Positions 33,663 through 43,549 are shown, counted from the stretch's first letter. The stretch: DNA of 64,000 bases from an uncultured Mycoplasmatota bacterium (GCA_900552495.1 URZY01000003.1:121602-185601), one strand, 5' to 3'. Notes: generated from the letters alone by a model not told the origin. Program-made: numbers and translations.

Positions 33663-34884
33663 ATTTTACCTCCTTGAGTTTATGAAAAAATTTAGATATA
33701 TAATAGTAAATATTAATTGGCAACTCATATTCACCGATTAATTCTTCTACGACACCATTAAAGCCTTTTTTAAACTCATATATTCCATAATTATTAGGGT
33801 GCTCATTTATATTCTCAGGAATTCCATAAAAGTTATGCTTCTTAAAACCATTATTGATACCATACTTAATTAATTCCCATTGAAGTAGATACTGGGAATT
33901 GAATTTTAAATACTCTTCATAATTGCCACTAGATAAATAGATTATTTCTGGATGAATTAGCATAAACATTGATCCTGATAAGGTTATTATATCACTATTT
34001 GTCTTGTTTTTAATATCTTTAGCTTCAGCAATTTTTCTAGTTAGTGAGGAAATATCTTTTTCTAATTCTCTTTTTCTCGTCGACTTAATATTATTGGTAT
34101 CCAACTTGAGAAGTTTTTCATGAAGTTCTTTTTCCAAATATTCGACATAATCATTAATATTAAGTTCACTTACATAGTATTTTACTTCATTTTTAGGAGA
34201 AAATAACTTATACATATCTTCATAGTAATCTGCATTACGAGATTTAAAATTTCGCCTCTTTGCTGTTTCTTTCAAAATATGGTTAAATTTTGATAACTCA
34301 TTGTAAGAAATTTCTTTAATTTTAATTCCAGACTTTTCTGCCTTTCTGATAATATTTCTTGTGTTAGCTTTCATTTCGTTCAGAATATCTTCTTCTGTTT
34401 TTCCATCTAAATCGAGAGAAAACATCCAACTAACTTGTTCATTATCTTTTGAAGGGACTTTTTTAAAGCCTATTTTTTCTAAATTCTTAACTATTTTATT
34501 ATTATCAATTCCATTTTCAACTATATTTCCATCACGATCACGTTCTTTATTAATAATATAAGGGTCTATTCTTAAGATATAGCCCTTATGCTTTTTTATA
34601 TATTTAGTTATTTCCTTTGTAAAGAATTCTAGTAGTTCTTTGTTACTATAATCTAGTAAATATCCCCTAGGACTATAGAATTCATACATATTTAGTCTGT
34701 TTTTTCGACTTAGCAGCATTGCTGCACCACATATTCTACCGGATTCTTTGACTCCAACATAGTTAACATTCCAAGACCTTTTTTGCCTTAACTTGCCAAT
34801 CTCAACGGCAGAAAGAAATGTTTTTAAAGGATGACTTTCCCAATAAGTTTCGTATTCTGTTTCGGTTAGTTCTACAAATTCCAT
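33646..34884 (-). CDS. FemABX-family peptidoglycan aminoacyltransferase
   Basis: A 412-residue Fem transferase, adding amino acids from tRNA to the lipid II side chain. It holds two GNAT-like halves (SWNVNYVGVKESGRICGAAMLL, FYSPRGYLLDY; SDIITLSGSMFMLIHPEIIYLSSGNYEEYLKFNSQYLLQWELIKYGINNG). An inserted helical-hairpin arm of about 50 residues (YLEKELHEKLLKLDTNNIKSTRKRELEKDISSLTRKIAEAK) is typical of FemA. ENPNNYGIYEFKKGFNGVVEELIGEYELPI closes the family pattern. It indicates a cross-bridged or branched wall in this organism. SD GGAGGG. Confidence 0.93.
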   Translation of the reverse strand: MEFVELTETEYETYWESHPLKTFLSAVEIGKLRQKRSWNVNYVGVKESGRICGAAMLLSRKNRLNMYEFYSPRGYLLDYSNKELLEFFTKEITKYIKKHKGYILRIDPYIINKERDRDGNIVENGIDNNKIVKNLEKIGFKKVPSKDNEQVSWMFSLDLDGKTEEDILNEMKANTRNIIRKAEKSGIKIKEISYNELSKFNHILKETAKRRNFKSRNADYYEDMYKLFSPKNEVKYYVSELNINDYVEYLEKELHEKLLKLDTNNIKSTRKRELEKDISSLTRKIAEAKDIKNKTNSDIITLSGSMFMLIHPEIIYLSSGNYEEYLKFNSQYLLQWELIKYGINNGFKKHNFYGIPENINEHPNNYGIYEFKKGFNGVVEELIGEYELPINIYYYISKFFHKLKEVKYALHL

Positions 34885-34933
34885 ATATCCCTCCTATTAT
34901 TTAGTATATTCGGGATAATTTTTTTTATTAGAA

Positions 34934-35638
34934 CTACTGACGTTTAATTTTATTTTTAAATTTTTTTGTCAAATTATTAACTTTTTCTTTAAATTCTTCG
35001 GGAATGGTATATAAGATTTTATCTTTATCAAAAATGGTAAAGATGAATAAAGCAATCATAATAAACAATAATATCAATGAAATGAATAAGGCTAAACTAA
35101 AACGGTCCGTTTTCTCTTTGGTGGTATTTAAATAGCTATTAGTTAAATAAGTTTCAAAGTTGTCCTTAGTAATTTTAATTTCGTTTTCTGCCGGGACAAA
35201 ATTTGCAACATTCTTAATGGCTAGTTCCTTTAAATCTTCTTTTATTATTTCGGGATAACCATAGACCTTTAAAGGTGTTGGTTCTTTGTCTGTTCGTTCG
35301 TAAGTATAGTCAATTATGTCTTTATATTTATTATACTCATCTTCATTAATTCCTATTAAGTAGGTATGCCATAGACCTGTATCTTCTTTTTCAATAACAA
35401 AATGGATGCCTAGATTTTCTTCTTCATAGTAAGCAAATTTTTCAGACATTTTTGAGACCTCAATATAAGAGTATTCCTCAACACTCTCAACTTCTCCCCA
35501 AGGTTTAGCATAGTATTTTTCTTGAAATAAACGATATGAACATACTGCTAAAATTGTAATAACAATTAGATAGATACTACATAAAAACATTTTTATAGTT
35601 AATTTTTTTTCTGAAATTTCTTTTTTTATTCTTTTCAT
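34934..35638 (-). CDS. Two-helix membrane protein of unknown function
   Basis: A 234-residue protein. A membrane helix near the N-terminus (TIKMFLCSIYLIVITILAVCSY) is followed by about 140 external residues (GEVESVEEYSYIEVSKMSEKFAYYEEENLGIHFVIEKEDTGLWHTYLIGINEDEYNKYKDII). A second helix (FSLALFISLILLFIMIALFIFTIF) and a very basic cytosolic tail (EEFKEKVNNLTKKFKNKIKRQ) end it. SD AGAGG. It lies between the FemAB gene and a DUF2238 gene in an envelope cluster. No family recognised. Confidence 0.65.
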   Translation of the reverse strand: MKRIKKEISEKKLTIKMFLCSIYLIVITILAVCSYRLFQEKYYAKPWGEVESVEEYSYIEVSKMSEKFAYYEEENLGIHFVIEKEDTGLWHTYLIGINEDEYNKYKDIIDYTYERTDKEPTPLKVYGYPEIIKEDLKELAIKNVANFVPAENEIKITKDNFETYLTNSYLNTTKEKTDRFSLALFISLILLFIMIALFIFTIFDKDKILYTIPEEFKEKVNNLTKKFKNKIKRQ

Positions 35639-35693
35639 ATACTACCTCTTATTATGTTAATATAATATAACCATTTTACGAAAAAAGAAAAGA

Positions 35694-36524
35694 TTATTCT
35701 TTCAATTTTTTATTAAATCTCGGGATAAACTTTTCTAGTATTTTATATTCGTCTCTGTTTTTTACGTATAGATAACCTAATATTGAAAAAACGACTGCAC
35801 CAATAAAGTTAACAAATAAATCTTTCATTGTATCATTAATACCTAATTCTAAATAACCACCTTCTATAGTTATTTTGTCTTTATCATTATTGTAATAGAT
35901 ATCTGTTTTGGTAATATCTTTTAGCACAACTGGAACATTTTTATTTTCCTCATTTAGTTCAACTGATGATATTACTTGAACTATGCGATCTTTTTGCATA
36001 TCTAATAGAAAATATCGATCTGATGCATATTCATAAAATTCCCATAAAACACCAACTGTCATAGAAAAGCAAAATGCTACTAGAGATAAAAATAATGGTG
36101 ATAGTTTAATATTAAATCTTTCCCCTCTATTTATAATATCAATTAAGGAGAAACCGACGGCCGCACATAAGAATCCATTTAAGGTATGAAGCATAGTATC
36201 CCAATGTTTGAAGACACCATAGAAGTTTTGAATTTCTCCTAATATCTCAGCGGCAAAAATAAATAGGTAAACTGTTATTTCTAAGAACGATGGCAATTCA
36301 ATATTTAATTTATTAGTTATTAAAGTGGGAACCGTAAATAATATTAGTGTCAATCCACATAAAAATACATTATTCCAATTAGAATGAACGGCTTGGCCAA
36401 CCATACAAACAATAACTAAAAATCTTAAAGCAAAGTAAACGACGATGGTTTCCTTGGCCTTTAGTCCCATCACTTGCTTTGTTTTCTTTTTTAATTTTTC
36501 TTTTCTTATTTTTTTGTCATTCAT
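35694..36524 (-). CDS. DUF2238-type multi-helix membrane protein
   Basis: A 276-residue integral membrane protein. Features of the DUF2238/YjdF group: WDTMLHTLNGFLCAAVGF, FCFSMTVGVLWEFYEYASD and ELGINDTMKDLFVNFIGAVVFSILGYLYV, with conserved D, H and E residues within helices. A basic N-terminus (KKIRKEKLKKKTKQ) precedes the first helix. ATG 36524 follows the lipid-kinase stop by one base and has SD AAGGA within that gene; a TTG at 36548 has none. The physiological role of the family is unknown; co-transcription with a lipid kinase suggests lipid or envelope metabolism. Confidence 0.8.
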   Translation of the reverse strand: MNDKKIRKEKLKKKTKQVMGLKAKETIVVYFALRFLVIVCMVGQAVHSNWNNVFLCGLTLILFTVPTLITNKLNIELPSFLEITVYLFIFAAEILGEIQNFYGVFKHWDTMLHTLNGFLCAAVGFSLIDIINRGERFNIKLSPLFLSLVAFCFSMTVGVLWEFYEYASDRYFLLDMQKDRIVQVISSVELNEENKNVPVVLKDITKTDIYYNNDKDKITIEGGYLELGINDTMKDLFVNFIGAVVFSILGYLYVKNRDEYKILEKFIPRFNKKLKE

Positions 36525-36525
36525 T

Positions 36526-37458
36526 TTAATCCTTATTTTCCTCTTCAAATAGTTTTTTTATGTTAGCACGAGGCATTAACATTTTCATATCTTTTTCTAC
36601 TCTAAACTTAAATTTAGTGGCTGGAGTTTTATATTCTTCACCATCAATACACCAAGAGCTTTTTGGTGGATCTAAAAACTCTATTTCTAAATCATCAGTC
36701 TTATAATAAGTTATTCCAGGAATGTATTGGATATCTACAGCATTCATCATAATAAACATTTTTATAATATCACGATAGTTTTTTACATCTGCGAAAGCAA
36801 CCTCAAATTTATTATCATCTAATTTAACGTCGTAATAAATGTCTTTGACCCCAGCAACACGAGAAGAATTTGTAATAAAGAGAAAGGAATATTTACCTTC
36901 GTATTCTTTGCCGTTTACTTTATATTTTATGTTATAAGAATGGATTTTAGGTCTTAATTGCTTTAGGCCATACATCATATAAGCTAATTTACCATATTTT
37001 TTCTTTAATTCTCGTGGAGTATTGTATGCCATATCAATGTAGTCTCCTAAGCAAGCAACATAGACAAAAGCGGTATCGTCAATATAACAAACATCTATTT
37101 TTTTGGGCTTTCCAGTTAATAACATCTCTAAGTTTTTTAGAATATTTTTAGTATAACCATACATGTTTCCAACATCATTTGTAGTACCCATTGGTAAATT
37201 TGCGATTAGTAATTTATGTTGTCTTTTCATGTTGCCTGTAACAACTTCGTTTAATGTTCCATCTCCACCAGCACTGATTACCAAATCAATTTCTTTATCC
37301 AAGGCTTGTATAATTTCTGTTGCATCCCCTTTTTTCTTTGTGAAAATTATTTCTGTATCATAACCATATTTTCTTAAAATATCGTAGAAATCATTATAAT
37401 TTTTTAATTTTTTCTTTTTTCCACTTTCAGGGTTCATGATAATTACACATTTTCTCAT
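36526..37458 (-). CDS. Diacylglycerol/lipid kinase (DagK family)
   Basis: A 310-residue soluble lipid kinase of the DAGK_cat fold. MRKCVIIMNPESGKKK is the N-terminal nucleotide-site strand. The glycine loop DLVISAGGDGTLNEVVTGN is followed by LLIANLPMGTTNDVGN, and the C-terminal beta domain has WCIDGEEYKTPATKFKFRV. It recycles diacylglycerol to phosphatidic acid, for instance that released by teichoic-acid synthesis; the specific substrate is not certain. First gene of the unit with DUF2238, with a TG-extended promoter at 37487-37495. SD GAGGAG. Confidence 0.92.
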   Translation of the reverse strand: MRKCVIIMNPESGKKKKLKNYNDFYDILRKYGYDTEIIFTKKKGDATEIIQALDKEIDLVISAGGDGTLNEVVTGNMKRQHKLLIANLPMGTTNDVGNMYGYTKNILKNLEMLLTGKPKKIDVCYIDDTAFVYVACLGDYIDMAYNTPRELKKKYGKLAYMMYGLKQLRPKIHSYNIKYKVNGKEYEGKYSFLFITNSSRVAGVKDIYYDVKLDDNKFEVAFADVKNYRDIIKMFIMMNAVDIQYIPGITYYKTDDLEIEFLDPPKSSWCIDGEEYKTPATKFKFRVEKDMKMLMPRANIKKLFEEENKD

Positions 37459-37486
37459 GATACACCAACTCCTCAGTTATACGCTT

Positions 37487-37495
37487 ATTATAGCA
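37487..37495 (-). promoter_or_regulatory. TG-extended -10 promoter of the lipid-kinase operon
   Basis: TGCTATAAT on the minus strand, 28 bases before ATG 37458. Confidence 0.65.
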
Positions 37496-37555
37496 CTATT
37501 TGAAGATAAATACTAGCCTTTGTTTTTGATAGTTTGAATGTTGTAATTACACCAT

Positions 37556-37591
37556 AAAAAAATAAAATAGTTTCTATGGAACTATTCTATT
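37556..37591 (-). terminator. Terminator of tagGH
   Basis: A 12-bp stem with one G-U (37561-37572, 37580-37591), a 7-base loop and a T run on the minus strand, overlapping the tagH stop. Confidence 0.85.
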
Positions 37592-38324
37592 TTGAAAGTT
37601 GTTTTTTATAATACTCTTTACATATCTTTTTCGTTTCGCCAACTTTAATTACTTTTCCATGCTCTAGCCAAACAACGCGATCACATAAATCTTCTATTGA
37701 TTCTAAGGAGTGAGAAACATATAAAACGGTTGTTCCTCCTTTAATCATTTCCATCATTTTATTCTTACTTTTTTCTTGGAACTTAATATCACCAACTGAT
37801 AAAATCTCATCAACAATTAATATTTCTGGATCGACAACTGTGGCAATGGAAAAGGCCAACTTAGCAACCATTCCTGATGAAAAGTTTTTTACTGGTGCAT
37901 CAAGAAAGTCTCTTAATTCGGAAAATTCAACTATTTCTTCAAATTTTTCATCTATAAAGTTCTTAGAATATCCTAAGATAGAACCATTTAAATAGATGTT
38001 CTCACGAGCTGTTAATTCCAAATCAAAACCAGCTCCTAATTCAATCATTGGAGATACAGCTCCATTAACGGTGACTTTTCCTTTAGTTGGTTTCATCACT
38101 CCACTAACCACTTTTAATAATGTACTCTTGCCAGCCCCATTGCTTCCAATTAGACCTATTACTTCGCCTTTTCTAACTTCAAAAGAAACATCATCCAAAG
38201 CCCAAAACTCTGTTTTTTTAGGTCTTCTTTTTTTATCAAATATCGATATAAATGCTTCTTTAATTGAATAGTTTGGTTCTATCCCTAAATTAAAGCGCAT
38301 TGAAACACCTTCTAATTTAATCAT
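37587..38324 (-). CDS. tagH: Polysaccharide/teichoic-acid export ABC ATPase
   Basis: A 245-residue ATPase of the ABC-2 polyol/polysaccharide type. Walker A GSNGAGKST, signature VKNFSSGMVAKLAF, Walker B EILIVDEILSVGD; ISMRFNLGIEPNYSIKEA and FWALDDVSFEV are typical of TagH/RfbE proteins. It lacks the long C-terminal extension of Bacillus TagH, so there is no carbohydrate-binding tail. With the permease next to it, it moves lipid-linked wall polymer to the outer face. Confidence 0.92.
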   Translation of the reverse strand: MIKLEGVSMRFNLGIEPNYSIKEAFISIFDKKRRPKKTEFWALDDVSFEVRKGEVIGLIGSNGAGKSTLLKVVSGVMKPTKGKVTVNGAVSPMIELGAGFDLELTARENIYLNGSILGYSKNFIDEKFEEIVEFSELRDFLDAPVKNFSSGMVAKLAFSIATVVDPEILIVDEILSVGDIKFQEKSKNKMMEMIKGGTTVLYVSHSLESIEDLCDRVVWLEHGKVIKVGETKKICKEYYKKQLSK

Positions 38325-38339
38325 AAATCTACCTTCCTT

Positions 38340-39152
38340 CTATATGTAATAGATATATTTATCTTGATTTTTCTTAAATACTAAACAACCAATTAGTATT
38401 GCAATTAATGCATAAACAATACACAATATCAAATTAGCAGTACCTGGACAGTTTCCATATAAAACGATACTTCTTATTGCGGTTAAATATTGGTAAAGTG
38501 GATTGAATTGATAAAGAACTTGAAGTTTGACTGGAATTATTTCAATACTATAGAAGATTGGTGTGAAATATTGCCAGATTGTCAAGACGATACCATAGAT
38601 GTAAAAGACATCTCGTAAGAACACAGATACACAAGATAGAAATAACCCTACTCCTATTGTAAAAATAAATATACATAGAAATATAAATGGTAAAATTAAA
38701 TAATAAATATTAATTGAAGCAGGATAATTGCCTAGACCAAATTGTGTTAAAATAATAATCAATATCCATGGAATTAAGGTTAATAAAAAGTTAATTCCCA
38801 CAAATAAACATTTAGCTAATGGGAAAATATATTTTGGAATATATACCTTATTTATTAAAGTAAAATTATTAACAACAGATGTCATTGCTGAATTGGTAGC
38901 CTCACTAAAATAATTAAATACGATGATTCCTGTTAATAAATATACTAAATAACTAACTCCATCGACTTGAAATTTAAACATATTAGAAAATACAGCGGCC
39001 ATTACTGCCATCATAAGTATAGGATATAGTAAACTCCAAACTACTCCTAGGACAGATCTTTTATATTTTACTTTAAAATCTCTTAATATTAATTGACTCA
39101 TTAGGAATTGATATTTTTTAAAATTAGACATTATGTTTTTTATCGTCTTCAT
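38340..39152 (-). CDS. tagG: Polysaccharide/teichoic-acid export ABC-2 permease
   Basis: A 270-residue permease with six helices. The start contains LILRDFKVKYKRSVLGVVWSLLYPILMMAVMAAVF, the ABC-2 hallmark before helix 1. FYIYGIVLTIWQYFTPIFYSIEIIPVKLQVLYQFNPLYQYLTAIRSIVLYG is the family region between helices 4 and 6. Operon tagG-tagH has a strong promoter (39189-39218) and terminator. No tag synthesis genes adjoin it; the neighbouring cap-like cluster may supply its substrate, although that cluster has a Wzy-type polymerase of its own. Confidence 0.9.
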   Translation of the reverse strand: MKTIKNIMSNFKKYQFLMSQLILRDFKVKYKRSVLGVVWSLLYPILMMAVMAAVFSNMFKFQVDGVSYLVYLLTGIIVFNYFSEATNSAMTSVVNNFTLINKVYIPKYIFPLAKCLFVGINFLLTLIPWILIIILTQFGLGNYPASINIYYLILPFIFLCIFIFTIGVGLFLSCVSVFLRDVFYIYGIVLTIWQYFTPIFYSIEIIPVKLQVLYQFNPLYQYLTAIRSIVLYGNCPGTANLILCIVYALIAILIGCLVFKKNQDKYIYYI

Positions 39153-39188
39153 TATTTTCCCTCACTTTATTTTCATTCGTTCCTACAA

Positions 39189-39218
39189 ATTATATCATAT
39201 AATAATTTGGATAGTCAA
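39189..39218 (-). promoter_or_regulatory. Promoter of tagGH
   Basis: Minus strand: TTGACT (39213-39218), an 18-base spacer and TATAAT (39189-39194) with TG extension (TGA, 39195-39197). Confidence 0.75.
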
Positions 39219-39349
39219 TTTTAGTATTTTTTTGGAGTTTTTTTTAAAAAAATTAGTAGAATTTTCTTATATCAGTTATAATATCTATAGATAGTTGTGA
39301 CCTTGATAAATAAAGAAACAACAATATAGGACTACTAAGGTGATTAAGA

Positions 39350-40360
39350 ATGAGAAATAATATAGAAACTTGTAAAAAAGAGAAAAATCTGGCAATTCAA
39401 ATTTTGAGAGTAACAGCTTGTTTAATGGTATTTTTTGTACATTTTGGTCAGCGAATAAATGCAACGGGAAATATAAGAGCCTTTTTTGATTTTGGTGCCT
39501 ATGGGGTGCAATTATTTTTCTTAATTAGTGGGTATCTTTGTTGTTTAACTTTTTTTCGAAAAGATAAGATGAATGTTAAAGAATACTATATTAAAAGGGC
39601 AATTGCTATTCTACCACTTTATTTTTTGACAATTATTTATTATTTTGTAAGTGAAAATATTTTGGATTATTTTTTTGATATTATTCCAAATGATGATGTT
39701 GGTTTAGGCTGGTTTAGATATATTTTCTTATTAAATGGTTTTATTAATAGTGATACTTATTTTTGGAGTAATTTAGGTATTACTTGGACAATACCTATAT
39801 TTGCCTTCTTCTATTTAATTGCACCTTGGATAATGAAAAAAGTTTCTTCAATAAAAAGTGCTGTTGTGACCTGGGCAATTATCTTTATTAGCACTTATGC
39901 AATTAGCTTATTTTATTCATGTACGATAATAGAAAATTTACACTTTTTCTTTCTAGGTTTTATAATTTATACATGTGTTTATGAAAAGAAATTTAGATTA
40001 CCAACTGTCGTTATATTAATAAATGCATTAGTTTTTTTGATACTTAAGAAATTTCTCTTGGCATATGTCTTTATTTTTGCAGCTGTTACGCTAAACTTAA
40101 TTAGTTGTTCAAAAGAATTAACTTTACCATTAAAAATAAAGAATATAATTAATTTATTAGACAAGTATTCATATACTTTTTATTTAGTGCATGGAGTTAT
40201 CTTTTGTAGCTTGCTAGATAGACTTATAGCTCTAGGAACAAATAGATTACTTATTGCGGAAATTGCCATAATTGTTACACCTATTCTAACTTTAATTATT
40301 GGGAGATTTATCGAACAACCAATTCAAAATTTTTTGAGAAAAAAGTTGTTAAAAAAATAA
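39350..40360 (+). CDS. Acyltransferase-3 family membrane protein
   Basis: A 336-residue, about ten-helix acyltransferase. LAIQILRVTACLMVFFVHFGQRI carries the family R-x-x-A...H start with the catalytic His in FFVHFG. GAYGVQLFFLISGYL and MNVKEYYIKRAIAILPLYFL are further signature pieces. Such enzymes O-acetylate surface polysaccharides or peptidoglycan; no extracellular SGNH domain (as in OatA) is present, so an exopolysaccharide target is more likely. SD AAGGTGA before ATG 39350. Divergent from tagGH and convergent with the glycosyltransferase operon. Confidence 0.9.
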   Translation: MRNNIETCKKEKNLAIQILRVTACLMVFFVHFGQRINATGNIRAFFDFGAYGVQLFFLISGYLCCLTFFRKDKMNVKEYYIKRAIAILPLYFLTIIYYFVSENILDYFFDIIPNDDVGLGWFRYIFLLNGFINSDTYFWSNLGITWTIPIFAFFYLIAPWIMKKVSSIKSAVVTWAIIFISTYAISLFYSCTIIENLHFFFLGFIIYTCVYEKKFRLPTVVILINALVFLILKKFLLAYVFIFAAVTLNLISCSKELTLPLKIKNIINLLDKYSYTFYLVHGVIFCSLLDRLIALGTNRLLIAEIAIIVTPILTLIIGRFIEQPIQNFLRKKLLKK

Positions 40361-40387
40361 AGTAACTTTTGTGTTACTTTATTTTTT
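40352..40387. terminator. Strong bidirectional terminator
   Basis: A 15-bp perfect stem (40352-40366 with 40373-40387), a 6-base loop, and A-tract/T-tract ends on both sides. It overlaps the stops of both convergent genes. Confidence 0.9.
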
Positions 40388-41965
40388 GCCGTTTTCTCTT
40401 CGAATCTGTTTTTTTAGATGTTTATGATCTATATATTTCTTTAACATTCTAAAACTTCTAGAAAACATTAATTCTTTTAGTTCATTACATCTTTCGTAGA
40501 AGAAAACTGGTTTGTCTGTTTTGGTATATTTATTATAAATGCAAGCTAAATCATAACTAATTACTGCTTTTTGATATGTAGTTAGCAGATTCTTTTCTAG
40601 AAGGAACTCAAATAATTTATACATTTGATCAATATCATAATTTAAAGTACTTGTTATTAAGTAATTGGAATCTGTCATATAACAACCACCATAGTTAAAC
40701 ATATCACATATATATTGAGGCATATTTTGATAATCTACTTTTAGTTTTGAATTAAAAAGTAGACAATCAAGTGGAGCAAATAAAGTTGCCGGATTATTAG
40801 AAACCTCATCTTTGTTTGGTCTATTAAAATCAGATATGATAATAGCACGATCAGTTATTTCGGCTGTTATAATTTCTTCTTGAATCCAATTGCTTTTTAC
40901 TGTGATTCCGGCAGTTAAGAATGCATGATAATCTGTCGAAATCTTTTTTTGTGTTTCAAGACGATTTTTAGAGTTTGGAATATTATTTAATTTGGTTTTG
41001 CCTTCAATAATTATTTTTATATTTTTTAGGGTCTGTTCTTGTATTGAGGCAACTGTTTTTTCAAGGTCTAAAGGATTACCATTATCGATTATTACTACAG
41101 TAGCGGTCTTTTCTGTGCAGGTTTTCTTTACTTTGTCATAGCATTTTTCGGCCAATAAGGCAACTTCTTCAGCTGCTTTACGATACGGAGTGGTATGTAG
41201 GTAATTTTCCATCTCTTTATAAAATAAGAATTCACTACCTTCCGCCTTAATTTTCTTTTCCAACGGATAATTTTTTGTAATTTGATACCAAAATTCATTT
41301 CCTTCGACTAACATCCGTGGTGAAGTATTACTATCTTGCATACTATGTTGTCTTGTCATTGCTAGAACATCTTCCATATGGACAAATTTGTATTTATCTA
41401 ATATTCTAAACCAAAAATCATAATCTTGAACACATCTAAGTTTTGGATCAAATTCACCATATTCTTCGAAAACTCTTTTTGGTAATAGTAAAGTTATCCC
41501 ACCAATTGCGCTTCTCAATACTGCATAATCGGGTTTTTCGGTAAGGAGCTGGTGATTTAGATACACAGTCCTTGTCTTCTCACCATGTTCATTTATTAAA
41601 TCAAAATTTGAGTATAATATTATATTTTCATCATCAGAGTATTTTTCTAGTTCTTCTATTTGACGTTCTATTTTATTTGGATAATACATATCATCGTGAG
41701 ATAACCAACTTAAATAATCGCCTGTCATTTCTTTAATAGCTAGATTTAGAGCGGTTGATACACCACCATTTTCTTTTTCATAATATTTGATTTTATCGCC
41801 ATATGATAAAGCAATATCTCTAGTTTTTCCTTCATCATTACTGCCATCGTTAACTACTAATATCTCTAAATTTTTATATGTTTGTGCCAAAGCACTATCT
41901 ATTGCATCTTTTAAATAATTTGAACCATTATATACTGGTATTACTAAAGTTACTTTTTTACTCAT
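40379..41965 (-). CDS. GT2 glycosyltransferase with second degenerate GT-like half
   Basis: A 528-residue protein. The N-terminal GT-A domain (1-245) has VTLVIPVYNGSNYLKDAIDSALAQTYKNLEILVVNDGSNDEG, ENGGVSTALN, SWLSHDDMYYP and the acceptor-side CVQDYDFWFRI. The second part (about 290-400) again looks GT2-like (TATVVIIDNGNPLDLEKTVASIQEQTLKNIKIIIEGK) but lacks the nucleotide-sugar D-x-D. The rest is helical. It is 45-50% alike by eye, in the first 200 residues, to the GT2 two genes upstream. Last gene of the capEFG operon; it adds a sugar to the repeat unit. Confidence 0.88.
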   Translation of the reverse strand: MSKKVTLVIPVYNGSNYLKDAIDSALAQTYKNLEILVVNDGSNDEGKTRDIALSYGDKIKYYEKENGGVSTALNLAIKEMTGDYLSWLSHDDMYYPNKIERQIEELEKYSDDENIILYSNFDLINEHGEKTRTVYLNHQLLTEKPDYAVLRSAIGGITLLLPKRVFEEYGEFDPKLRCVQDYDFWFRILDKYKFVHMEDVLAMTRQHSMQDSNTSPRMLVEGNEFWYQITKNYPLEKKIKAEGSEFLFYKEMENYLHTTPYRKAAEEVALLAEKCYDKVKKTCTEKTATVVIIDNGNPLDLEKTVASIQEQTLKNIKIIIEGKTKLNNIPNSKNRLETQKKISTDYHAFLTAGITVKSNWIQEEIITAEITDRAIIISDFNRPNKDEVSNNPATLFAPLDCLLFNSKLKVDYQNMPQYICDMFNYGGCYMTDSNYLITSTLNYDIDQMYKLFEFLLEKNLLTTYQKAVISYDLACIYNKYTKTDKPVFFYERCNELKELMFSRSFRMLKKYIDHKHLKKQIRRENGKK

Positions 41966-41974
41966 ACATATTCC

Positions 41975-43549
41975 TCAATCTTTCTTTTTTAGTCTATTCA
42001 ATACTTTTTCAATAAGAATTTCTCTATCATATAGCAAAAAAAACATAAATCTTTGAATTAAATTTCTAGCTTTTATTTTTGAAGTTTTTGTTGTGATATC
42101 TTCCAATTTTATTAAATATTCTTCTAGTATTTCTTGAATATTAATATCCTCATAATTAATTTTTTTCTTTTTATCAAGATAACTCTTGTCAACATCATAC
42201 GTCAATTTTTTTATTAGTTCTTTATCTTTACTAAAAATTCTTATACTTAATTTATTCAAGTAATCTTTAAAATTGTTTTCATTTACTAAGTCTTTTTCTG
42301 GAGGTTGGCGTTTAATATCTTTGTGAGTTCTTTCCATTACTTTGACATACATGTCCTTGATGTTTTGATTGTATTTTTCTAGTTGGTATTCTTCGATAGC
42401 AATCTGTTTGGCAAGCGTTCCTCTTCTTTGGCGTTCTTTTTTATTGTTCACTAATTCAGCTATTGCTTTCATTAAATCTTTTGAATCACGATCATTGACC
42501 AAATAGCCACATTCTGGAGCATGAGTTACAGATGGTAAAGCTGAATTATTAAAAACAATAATTGGCTTAGCACACGCCATCGCTTCTATGGCCATCATAC
42601 CAAAACTTTCACCAATTGATGGCATCAAAAATATATCACAAGAATTCATTGCTACAATCATTTTGTCATCATTAATTTTCCCGAGTTCTATAATCCTATA
42701 TTTATTCTCTAACTCAGATATTAATCCTTTATTATCGCAAGTTAACAAAGTTATTTTTCGATCAGTCTCTAGTTCTTTTAAAGCTTCGATAATATATGGT
42801 GTTCCTTTAAATTCATTCTGGGCTCTAAAAAATAAAACAATTTCGTTAGACTTTATATCAAGCTCTTTTCTGGCTGATTCATAAGAAATTTTGGCAAACT
42901 TATTTACATCAATGCCAAATGGTATTTTAAAATAGTTTTTCTGATTTTCAAAAATTGGACTTTTCTTAATTAGATTAAGCATCCAATTGCTCGGTAGAAC
43001 AAGGTCAATATCAATATTGTCAAAAATGTATTTCTTTAAATTCCATAACTCAGAACAGTTGTCTTTATCGAATGGAAATAAACTATGTAAGTCTGGGCAA
43101 TTTTGACAACCTGTTTGCCAATTATCACAGGATAAAAAATGGACACATCTTCCGGTTAAAAACCAAGGATCATGCAATGATATTACAACTTTTTTCTCTT
43201 TAGCAATTTTAATTAAACTAAATAATGATAATTTGGTATTATGGAACATATGAAAGTGAATAATGTCTGCCTCTTGATATTCTGGTAATTTGAATAAAGC
43301 AGGAGTTGTAATTGAATAAATGTTATGAATGGAGTTTTCTTTTTCAATACCATCAAATATAGCATGAATTATTTCTTGATTTTTATTTTTTAAAATTTTT
43401 ACTACCTTATCATTGGATGACATTTTATGAATTACAGCTTGCTTTACCTCAATTGTTTCATCGGAAATATCTTGAATCATATCATATCCGTTGAAACGGC
43501 GACCGAGTAAGTCAATGTTATTTACTTCTAAAACTTTTATTTTATTCAT
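41975..43549 (-). CDS. GT4 glycosyltransferase
   Basis: A 524-residue GT-B enzyme. The acceptor domain (1-190) contains IIHFHMFHNTKLSLFSLIKIAKEKKVVISLHDPWFLTGRCVHF, with a Cys cluster around CDNWQTGCQNCPD. The GT4 nucleotide-sugar site is PSIGESFGMMAIEAMACAKPIIVFNNSALPSV with E-x7-E. The last about 110 residues are charged and helical, absent from most GT4 enzymes. ATG 43549 overlaps the upstream GT2 stop by 8 bases and has SD GGGAG; a TTG one codon earlier is less likely. Confidence 0.9.
   Translation of the reverse strand: MNKIKVLEVNNIDLLGRRFNGYDMIQDISDETIEVKQAVIHKMSSNDKVVKILKNKNQEIIHAIFDGIEKENSIHNIYSITTPALFKLPEYQEADIIHFHMFHNTKLSLFSLIKIAKEKKVVISLHDPWFLTGRCVHFLSCDNWQTGCQNCPDLHSLFPFDKDNCSELWNLKKYIFDNIDIDLVLPSNWMLNLIKKSPIFENQKNYFKIPFGIDVNKFAKISYESARKELDIKSNEIVLFFRAQNEFKGTPYIIEALKELETDRKITLLTCDNKGLISELENKYRIIELGKINDDKMIVAMNSCDIFLMPSIGESFGMMAIEAMACAKPIIVFNNSALPSVTHAPECGYLVNDRDSKDLMKAIAELVNNKKERQRRGTLAKQIAIEEYQLEKYNQNIKDMYVKVMERTHKDIKRQPPEKDLVNENNFKDYLNKLSIRIFSKDKELIKKLTYDVDKSYLDKKKKINYEDINIQEILEEYLIKLEDITTKTSKIKARNLIQRFMFFLLYDREILIEKVLNRLKKKD

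Noticed and set aside
39277..39282. TATAAT upstream of the acyltransferase gene
   Set aside because: No TG extension and no good -35 at 16-18 bases; too weak to list in this AT-rich region.
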